In this document: piece after piece, positions 59,401 to 64,000 of the stretch | Position numbering within the stretch: the stretch's first letter is position 1 | Layout: each line of letters begins with the position of its first letter | Source: Harmothoe impar | Taxonomy: Eukaryota; Annelida; Polychaeta; Phyllodocida; Polynoidae | Reading direction: 5' to 3' | DNA length: 64,000 nt | Assembly (NCBI GenBank): GCA_947462335.1 | Contig: OX381706.1 | Location: forward strand, 15,166,784 to 15,230,783 | Made by a program: the position numbers and the translations under genes | The notes under the pieces: generated by a model | The model's input: the letters and a program-made list of their open reading frames with translations, nothing else | Databases searched by the model: none | Told to the model about the DNA's origin: nothing

Positions 59401-62400
59401 ACGTGGACACGAGATCACACCAGCCTTCCCGGGTGGATATCGCCTACAGCGTTCACTCACCACCAACGAGGAGACAGGTAAGGTGATGGTTCCTTATTCA
59501 TTAGTTAAGATAGGTAGGGCAATTATTAAATAGTAATTAGTTTAAAATGGTAGGGAAAGGGTTCAATAGTAACAAGCTATGATTATTGAACTGTGTTAAT
59601 AAATTTGTTAATAAGTTGGTAGGAGGTGAAAATTAAAATGAGAATGATACTTTTGCCCTGAAGTATTGTCTTTTTAGGTGAAATCTCCAATATTCAAAAT
59701 CTACTTTCGCTATTTATCTAACAGAAAGAAACCAAACACTGAAAGATGTCTTTTTTTTCAATATCTTTTTAACTTTATCTTTTCATTTTTTTATATCATT
59801 TTGAATAATATTTTGATAATGTCCTTCAAGAATGTCATTGATCATATTTCCTTTCTGTGTGCTAGGTGTGATGGTAGCCATGTTGGAGATCCAGAATGTG
59901 CAGTTACAGGATTATGACGTGTATGCATGTCGCGGTACCAATAAGGTGGGGCGCCACCAGGCCTTCGTTAATCTAATCAGTAAGTACACAAGTAAGTACA
60001 CCAGCAACCAGCAAACCATCATGAGTCAGCACTTCTGTAGTTCCTGTATGCCTCACCAGGGGGTGGCCACCACACCTAACTGCAGTAGTCATGGTAATGT
60101 AGTGTACTTGCTTAGTGTATTAAACATGAGTGTCGCTTCATCTGCTTGCGGCTTACTTTTGTGATGAACACTATATCATCATTGTAAAATTCATGAAAGT
60201 TTGAACATAGAGGGGGCACTTTCAAGGAAAATCCCAAAAACTATGTAAATGCACTTTGGTATAACAACAATTTCTATCAAATATTAACACTTGGATTAGG
60301 AATGGTTAACTGAAGTATTGAATAAATAAATAAATAAATAATTAACGACTTTTTGCCATAATAATAATGATGGTGGAGGGGACTTAAAGAGGGGCACCAT
60401 TACTTTGATAATGTTGTTCATAGACTCATAACAAAATAACACAAATGTATGTAGTGTTAAATGGTTGCAGTAGTACATGCACTATGCACAAGACATTTTA
60501 GAAATCATCACATATCGGTGTCAGAAACTTCAAACATAACAGTTGCGGTAATGGTTTGTGGTGTAGGCTACAAGATGGGTTATGTAAGATGTCTTTTATA
60601 CATTTTTTATCAATCACAAGCTATATTCCCAACACATAGGAGTGAAACTCTGATTTCATGCTGCTGAACCTTAATAGCCCGCTGCTGCTTAGATATTGCC
60701 TTAACTTTGAATTTTCTTGATGATCAATGACGACATGCAATGTACATCATGGCTGGTTTGCTGTGTTGCTGGTGTTCATACATGACTCTTAAGAGTCTTT
60801 GCTACTGCCTCTTTGTTAAGCGTTTGATTATATTTGTAATCAAAGTGAATGATTGGCTCAATATATTGCTTGTGATCACTTCACCTTTTGCCTTTTTGAG
60901 TGTTTCATTGTGTTGAATTTCATGAATGTACTTAATGTGCAGAAAGGATATAGTTTATACATATAATCGTCACTCATTTTCCTACATTTCCCTGTTTATT
61001 TTTGTTCAGATCCAAACCCTTCACCAACGTTACCTACATTCACACCTGCCCCGAAACAGGTCAATGTCTCAGGTAAGTTGATACATGTAATAGGAAATCG
61101 ATAGATCTTAGATGCTGTCAAAGGAGAATGTTAAGGTTATAATAATAGCAGATAACAGGTTATAATGATACAAACAACCCATACTTCCTCTAACTTGGGG
61201 AATGCACTGAAGTATTATGCAATGTTCTATATCCAAATACAATGCAACATAGTAGGGCAATTGCAAGAGCTTCTGTATGAGTAGGTGAGGGTTCTGAGGC
61301 AGTAAAAGGTTTTGGGTAGGGAGGGCTTCAGCCTTAAGATACCAAAGTAAATAAACAATCAAAAATTAATTCAGATAACTTTGTCTTGTTTCAGCATGTT
61401 GTATCCAGAAGGGCGTCCAGCCCATGTGTATGGCAGCGTGTACGTTTGACGTGGATGTGTCCATCATCATGGAGTTACCGAACCCGCTCGTCTGTGTGGG
61501 TGACCTAACACACCTCATCCAGTGTGCCGCAGGTAAGGCAGACCCTAACATATACCTCTGTTGCTTAGGAATTACCTTACCTCTGAACTACCCAACAAAG
61601 ACTTTATCACAAAGAAACTCAAACTATGATTGCTTTAGTTCTGTGTAGACTCTTGAAGTAGCTCTATTCAGACTAATTTATTGTGATAGACAAATCTGAA
61701 CAATCACTAGTTATATGTCAACAAATGTGACACAATCTGCAAAAAGGGACCTTAGTGCAGGGTACACTAAGGTACCCTTTCCCAGTGCATGTCACAAATA
61801 GTCTTTACTATCAGATACATCTCTTTGATGGTCTGTCTCTTGGCTATAAAATGAAAATGTTCCCATGTATCAACTTTCTATGCCAATAGATATTAACAAC
61901 AACAATTTCCTTGATAAACAATCAGAGCATAAGCATGAGCATGATCATGAATCAGCATCAAATGAATCTGAATATCTAAACATTCGTAAATTCTATTGTA
62001 TCACTCTCTAATATTTGATGTTGCAGAACTCATATCATAAAAAAATGCCCATAGACCCCCTTTTGATTAAATACCGTTACACCTTTAAGGACGGATGTTG
62101 CTAAAAGATGACTTTTGTCGTCATAATGCACCAATGCAGCCCCAACAACTAGCTCACTGGGGCTGCATTGGTGCATCATGCTAACCCTATGGGAGTGTTT
62201 CAACCCCATGCTTGAATGCAGCGCTGGCGAGTTACTTGCCAGGGCTGCATTCATGCATCATGATGACCAAGGATATGATGCATTAAGGTTTCATCCCATC
62301 CTTATATGGTTAAGGGAAGTCGAATTTGAATCACCCAACCTGTTCAGCTATCCCAAATCAACCTAGATGTAATAAAGCTTCAACTCCTTATAAAACACAC

Positions 62401-63740
62401 TCTTTTTCTCCCCTCTAAGATGGTCGTAACCACACCAAGTGCTGCCAGAACCGGCAGGTGTTACCGGAGTGTCTCGGGTTCTGCGCGGGTGACGTCCCGG
62501 ACCAGCTGGACACACAACACATGGCCTGCATCCAGCAGGTGGAGCGCATAGTCATGTGTATGGAGGAAGGCGCAGGTAAGGCCACCTTTTTTTGATAACT
62601 TGGATTACGGGCACTCAAATGTTTTGGGGGCGGGAGGGGAAAAAAAGAAAAAAAAGGCACACAAAAGTCTACTTTTGGCTATCAAATGAAGGTATATTGA
62701 GAAATATCCCCAAATATTCCCAATTTTGAAGGCTTAATTCTGGGGGTTTGCTAGTCAGTATACATGTACTTCTTTTTTTTTGCTAAAACTCTCAAAAATT
62801 CCCATCGGAGGGGGGTAAACAAATGAAAAAAAAAACTTTTTTTTTTTTTTTTGCAAAATGCGAAAATTCCCATCGGCGGATCCATAATCCAAGTTATCAG
62901 AATAAAACGGCGTAAGGAGAAGGCCTTAAAAAAAAGTTGTGTTCCTGAAACATTGTGAAAAAATTAATAGGGTTGCTAGGTCTCCTTTTTTTACCAATTT
63001 CCTTTTAAAGTGAAAAACAAACAAAAGAAATGAGTTTTTTTTTAAATTTTAAATATGTTTTCAGAACATATGCTTCAGCCCCAAAAAAATAGTCTCTGTC
63101 AGGATACTCAAACACAATTCTTCTTTCTTCTTTTTTGCCTAAGCTGTCCAAACCCTTGCCTAAATGTTTTTCACTCCGCAGAGCCTTGGTCATATAAATT
63201 GTTAATTCAGTTTTGGTCTGTTTGTTGGAGGAAGGCGCAGACAAGGCATAAAATAAGCCTTATAAGGGAGTTTAGGCATAAAACCCAAAAGAATGTTATA
63301 AATATTTTCAAAACATATACAGCATATAATATTAATGGAGGTGTGTCTTTGCTTCCTGTTTTACTCTGGAGAAACCATTTATAATTAGGCCTAGCTGATC
63401 TCAGAGCCAGTAGGCCTAAAGGTTGCATTTCCGCGAACAATTTGATATTGAAATAGCAGAATACTAAATTTTTCTTTATAAAATATGCTTAATTAATTTC
63501 ATACTTCCTAATGAATTGCAAAGTATCCTATTATGCCCATCAATGATTTAGTTACGATTTGATCAATTTTCATGAACAGAGTATGTGCCAAGCCCTCCCC
63601 GTAATGTGAAGGCTGCGTTGACAAATGAAGGTTATATTCGGGTGTGGTGGGACCTGCCGGCCCGTAACGCTGACAAGGTGCAGAACTTCTACGTCATGTA
63701 CAAGGGGCAGGCCGACAACAAGGAGCGTGTCGAGGAAGTG
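38405..63740 (+). CDS. Ig / DB-module / fibronectin-III protein gene, 3' end outside window
   Basis: A secreted or membrane-anchored modular protein; its role is probably adhesion or extracellular recognition, inferred from domains only. I assign 32 exons totalling 3,978 bp (1,326 codons) with every junction in phase. Order: signal peptide, Ig1, then five cassettes of linker, DB (12 Cys), FN3, with Ig2 and Ig3 between cassettes four and five. Cassettes use phase 1 at the linker, DB-half and domain borders and phase 0 inside each FN3. DB modules (Pfam DB family, function unknown) together with Ig and FN3 are known from nematode and other invertebrate proteins. The C-terminus, and so any transmembrane segment, lies beyond the window. 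Confidence 0.9.
38813..39034. mobile_element. TGATGCA-family palindromic MITE, intron 1
   Basis: From gtaaccctctaaggacggca to tgccgtccttaaagagttaa, with the usual two inner hairpins. Confidence 0.75.
39035..39273. mobile_element. TGATGCA-family MITE in tandem with the previous one
   Basis: Directly adjoins the preceding copy and ends cacccttaaagggctaac. Contains cattatgcttacccttcgag and gtcagcatgatgcttgac. The left end is poor. Confidence 0.6.
39412..39665. repeat. Two-copy direct repeat of about 195 bp
   Basis: ctcctcctcttgttttggac at 39,416 recurs as ctcctcctcttcttttggac at about 39,610, each followed by tggtcaa and ctgccccaacc. Non-coding. Confidence 0.5.
40185..40410. mobile_element. 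Degenerate TGATGCA-family MITE
   Basis: Contains catgccgacccttaaggagt and gctgcattcatgcatcatat plus an end-like ttcttaaagggctat, but it is diverged elsewhere. Confidence 0.5.
40662..40897. mobile_element. GGCC-ended MITE (acctgaacacaac family)
   Basis: The left end ggccaacaaaaggtttgttt, then caggtcatt, pairs with the right end cctgaaacataccttatttt, then tttggcc. Just before it, 40,534-40,653 has another short inverted pair (agtattccac / gtggaatac). Confidence 0.6.
41297..43088 (+). CDS. Exons 2-4: first Ig domain
   Basis: Exons 41,297-41,403, 42,046-42,148 and 42,969-43,088. Ig landmarks: ISLSCEVEN (B-strand Cys), VQWWF (C-strand Trp), and LQIAPVRSGDSGHYKCQIEG (the D-x-G-x-Y-x-C motif). There are two N-glycosylation sequons (QNIS, HNIS) near the start. 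Intron phases are 0 and 1 inside the domain and 1 at its edges. Confidence 0.9.
43149..43358. mobile_element. MITE with TTTTCGCGG arms (intron)
   Basis: Ends tactgtaaatgtaga and acgtttacagta are inverted, and internal tattttcgcgggtata pairs loosely with accgcgaaaatatgta. Short, no coding capacity. Confidence 0.5.
43845..46833 (+). CDS. Cassette 1: linker, DB module, FN3
   Basis: Exons 43,845-43,898 (Thr/Pro linker), 44,376-44,504 (DB half a), 45,371-45,526 (DB half b), 45,949-46,100 and 46,698-46,833 (FN3). DB half a reads ECCQQ...C...C...C...C with six cysteines, and half b CCRRRMLPIPCLDFC...C...C with six more. The FN3 has LHAKWEQP and TYEVYVAAINAHGSSLPS landmarks. The conserved sequon at the start of half b is lost here (RNHAP). 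Confidence 0.9.
45116..45342. mobile_element. ACCTCGCGTATAAGC-family MITE, TA-flanked
   Basis: Ends taccgtaaaaccttgcatat and acgcgaggttttacggta are inverted and bounded by TA on both sides, as for Tc1/mariner-type insertions. It ends 28 bp before the acceptor of exon 7 (45,371), so the intron end has adapted to it. Confidence 0.75.
45636..45748. mobile_element. Small palindromic MITE, copy 1
   Basis: tataagtgttataagccaag pairs with cttggg-caaggcttataacactta; a second copy of the same element and its right flank (cgcatccacatac) is at 53,898-54,110. Confidence 0.65.
47080..50619 (+). CDS. Cassette 2: linker, DB module, FN3
   Basis: Exons 47,080-47,118 (linker), 47,795-47,926 (DB half a, ECCARRGVSPQC...), 49,341-49,496 (half b, AERNHTSCCVMRGVP...), 50,016-50,164 and 50,481-50,619 (FN3). 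Half b starts with an NHT glycosylation sequon. FN3 landmarks are AIVSWEPP and KYDVKVSAVNDVGSSLPT. The donor after half b is the weak gag|gtctgt; phase requires it, and no better GT lies nearby in frame. Confidence 0.9.
48109..49064. mobile_element. Large foldback element in the intron between DB halves of cassette 2
   Basis: Arms of about 325-335 bp (48,109-48,432 and 48,730-49,064) are inverted. Examples: actacccccctctttccagg with tggaaagaggggggg...tagt, tgtccgagcactacttatta with taataagtaatgctcggaca, and gaacaaaaacgttcc with its partner near 48,885. A smaller MITE sits at the centre. Confidence 0.85.
48433..48658. mobile_element. TA-flanked MITE nested in the foldback loop
   Basis: taccgtaaattcccgcgtac at the left and gtacgcgggaatttacggta at the right are near-perfect inverted ends, flanked by TA. 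Internal cggttatacg and gatcccc words relate it to the ACCTCGCGTATAAGC family. It is a nested, hence younger, insertion. Confidence 0.8.
50870..51730. mobile_element. Foldback element of about 860 bp in the intron after cassette 2
   Basis: Arms 50,870-51,000 and 51,585-51,730 are inverted, for example gtgccctgtgctgggtgcag with ctgctcccagcacagggcag, and tagggtcagtccaggtaaaa with ttttacccagactgaccct. The interior has an uncalled ORF (51,099-51,383) and cacggc-rich short repeats at 51,395-51,530. I do not call a gene in it. Confidence 0.75.
51917..54495 (+). CDS. Cassette 3: linker, DB module, FN3
   Basis: Exons 51,917-51,979 (Pro-rich linker), 52,492-52,626 (half a, ECCTTESVKPQC...), 53,009-53,176 (half b, AGSNHTSCCQQREIP..., with NHT sequon and the longest half b at 56 codons), 53,697-53,854 and 54,357-54,495 (FN3). 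FN3 landmarks are ISVTWQAP and AYEVSVLAAGG. The last loop replaces the usual G-S/N-S-x-P with EQRSLPG. Confidence 0.9.
52155..52287. mobile_element. Short inverted-repeat element (intron)
   Basis: agactacacctgg at the left pairs with ccaggtgtagtcc at the right, and ccactgcccac has a partner gtgggcagt inside. About 130 bp, no gene. Confidence 0.5.
53898..54110. mobile_element. Small palindromic MITE, copy 2
   Basis: Matches 45,636-45,748 (tataagtgctataagccaag ... caaggcttataacacatatg) and its right flank. It lies in a different intron type (inside FN3), so it is an independent insertion and not part of cassette duplication. Confidence 0.65.
54846..57530 (+). CDS. Cassette 4: linker, DB module, FN3
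   Basis: Exons 54,846-54,908 (linker), 55,318-55,437 (half a, ECCKTEGVKAEC..., shortest at 40 codons), 56,089-56,241 (half b, DNRDHRPCCTRNNVP..., no sequon), 56,798-56,952 and 57,401-57,530 (FN3). FN3 landmarks are VVMTWGES and TYQMFIVAENTYGNSRPS. The intron after half b holds a minisatellite derived from the exon border. Confidence 0.9.
55475..55823. mobile_element. MITE with cagtggtggatccagg / cctggatccgccaatg ends
   Basis: Terminal inverted repeats about 16 bp long, flanked by taaag on both sides (a possible 5-bp duplication). The core has purine/pyrimidine-skewed tracts and gggggggccc words. It resembles hAT-type MITE ends, but the duplication is shorter than the usual 8 bp. Confidence 0.65.
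56242..56580 (+). repeat. Minisatellite of about 75 bp derived from the 3' border of the DB exon
   Basis: Four or so copies (starts of gagattctcacctgttgcca at about 56,303, 56,377, 56,451 and 56,527) repeat the last 30 bases of the preceding exon and its donor. The first extra copy, ending near 56,289, keeps a perfect atatg|gtaagtaa donor; later copies read ggtcagtaa. Confidence 0.85.
57774..58247 (+). CDS. Exons 25-26: second Ig domain
   Basis: Exons 57,774-57,904 and 58,127-58,247. Landmarks: VALHCISDG (Cys), YIYWIDPKG (Trp) and HTGRYTCIADG. The donor of exon 25 is gag|gcatgt, a GC-AG intron: only this GC keeps phase 0 into atacacgattcc. The N-glycosylation site NRS lies before the second Cys. 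Confidence 0.88.
58597..59034. mobile_element. Foldback element interrupted by a second MITE
   Basis: ttcactccaatcagtctgag at the left pairs with cagactgattggagtgga at the right; ccttggatcata also has a partner, tatgatccaagg. Its centre is occupied by the 58,673-58,980 element. Confidence 0.75.
58673..58980. mobile_element. Nested MITE with cagaggcgtagga / tcctacgccactg ends
   Basis: Inverted ends of 12-13 bp and a core with repeated ggggggcccc and gggcccccct words. It lies inside the surrounding foldback. Confidence 0.7.
59286..59979 (+). CDS. Exons 27-28: third Ig domain
   Basis: Exons 59,286-59,477 and 59,866-59,979. Landmarks: ARLQCEFRGFPDHVTWLKRG (Cys and Trp) and LQDYDVYACRGTNKVGR (Tyr-x-Cys), an I-set pattern. 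The intron inside the domain is phase 1, unlike that of Ig2 (phase 0), so Ig2 and Ig3 are not a simple recent duplication. Confidence 0.88.
59980..61009. other. Intron with no recognised element
   Basis: About 1 kb of AT-rich sequence with an (aaat/ataa) microsatellite at 60,322-60,342. I see no exon or paired inverted repeat. Confidence 0.5.
61010..63740 (+). CDS. Cassette 5: linker, DB module, first FN3 half (window ends)
   Basis: Exons 61,010-61,072 (Thr/Pro linker), 61,395-61,532 (half a, ACCIQKGVQPMC...), 62,420-62,575 (half b, DGRNHTKCCQNRQVLPECLGFC..., NHT sequon) and 63,580-63,740 (FN3 first half, RVWWDLP). Half a starts with Ala instead of Glu. The last exon ends in phase 0, so an FN3 second-half exon should follow beyond 64,000. 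Confidence 0.9.
62080..62313. mobile_element. TGATGCA-family palindromic MITE in the cassette 5 intron
   Basis: From acacctttaaggacggatgt to catccttatatggttaa. It ends about 105 bp before the acceptor of DB half b. Same family as those in the left array. Confidence 0.75.
62594..62899. mobile_element. Inverted-repeat element, tgataacttggattacgg ends
   Basis: gataacttggattacgg pairs with ccataatccaagttatc. The core has poly-A/T and aaattcccatcgg words. About 300 bp, starting 18 bp after the donor of exon 31. Confidence 0.7.
62922..63142. mobile_element. GGCC-ended MITE (acctgaacacaac family)
   Basis: ggccttaaaaaaaagttgtg at the left pairs with cacaattcttctttcttctt, then ttttgcc, at the right. 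Diverged copy of the 15,715 and 40,662 elements. Confidence 0.5.
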
Positions 63741-63762
63741 GTGAGTGCTCATTTACAAAAAA

Positions 63763-63952
63763 TACCGTAAAATTTTGGGTATAAGCCTAACTCCCATATA
63801 AGCCGCACCCCGACTCAAGGGCAATCCTATAAGCCGCACCAGCGATCTGATTATGTATTGTATTGTATTATAATAGCAAAAACTCGCGTATAAGATGCAC
63901 TGGCATTCTGATTCATGTACTAGCCACAGCTTATATGCGAGGTTTTATGGTA
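63763..63952. mobile_element. ACCTCGCGTATAAGC-family MITE; another copy begins at 63,951
   Basis: Starts taccgtaaaattttgggtat and ends tgcgaggttttatggta, TA-bounded. It is followed at once by tactgtaaattctcgcgtat, the start of a further copy cut by the window end. Confidence 0.7.
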
Positions 63953-64000
63953 CTGTAAATTCTCGCGTATAAGCTTAACTCGCCTATAACCCACACTTGG

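Noticed and set aside
1..64000. CRISPR arrays, bacterial operons, rRNA or tRNA genes
   Set aside because: The sequence is eukaryotic; no spacer-like regular repeats, Shine-Dalgarno-led gene strings, or recognisable tRNA/rRNA folds were seen by eye.

Overview
This is nuclear DNA of an invertebrate animal. The evidence is spliced GT-AG introns of about 0.3-3 kb, an extracellular Ig/DB/fibronectin-III gene, several MITE families, and a YR-type retrotransposon. The species cannot be fixed from sequence alone. A lancelet or another marine invertebrate is my guess.

Left part (about 2.3-37 kb): no convincing protein gene. It is a tandem array of a mostly non-coding unit of about 6.5-8 kb. Recognisable blocks recur in the same order in three units (starting near 4.7, 12.9 and 30.27 kb), with the tail of an earlier unit at 2.4-4.7 kb. 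Palindromic MITEs are scattered through it, including Harbinger-like copies with TTA/TAA target duplications.

Middle (19,178-30,110): a 10,933-bp composite mobile element inserted in the second unit. It has a 6-bp target duplication (CCTGAT) and two nearly identical 2,438-bp terminal inverted repeats (TIRs). The other tandem unit supplies a paralogous empty site near 12.75 kb. Between the TIRs lie a YR retrotransposon (Gag, RT-RNase H, and a tyrosine recombinase missing its C-terminal catalytic half), a 100-bp hairpin, a CTG-rich minisatellite, and an unrecognised intronless 288-codon gene on the opposite strand whose ORF begins inside the right TIR. Size, TSD and termini resemble Polinton/Maverick elements, but no Polinton genes are seen. 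Each TIR is itself a diverged inverted repeat with CCAAT, CACGTG and ETS-like motifs. This composite is the best candidate for something undescribed.

Right part (38,405-63,740 and beyond): one large + strand gene for a secreted or membrane-anchored modular protein. I assign 32 exons (3,978 bp, 1,326 codons, phases consistent throughout): a signal-peptide exon, an Ig domain, four repeats of a five-exon cassette (linker, DB half a, DB half b, FN3 half a, FN3 half b), two Ig domains, and a fifth cassette cut by the window end. Introns carry MITEs, nested foldbacks and a minisatellite grown from an exon/intron border.
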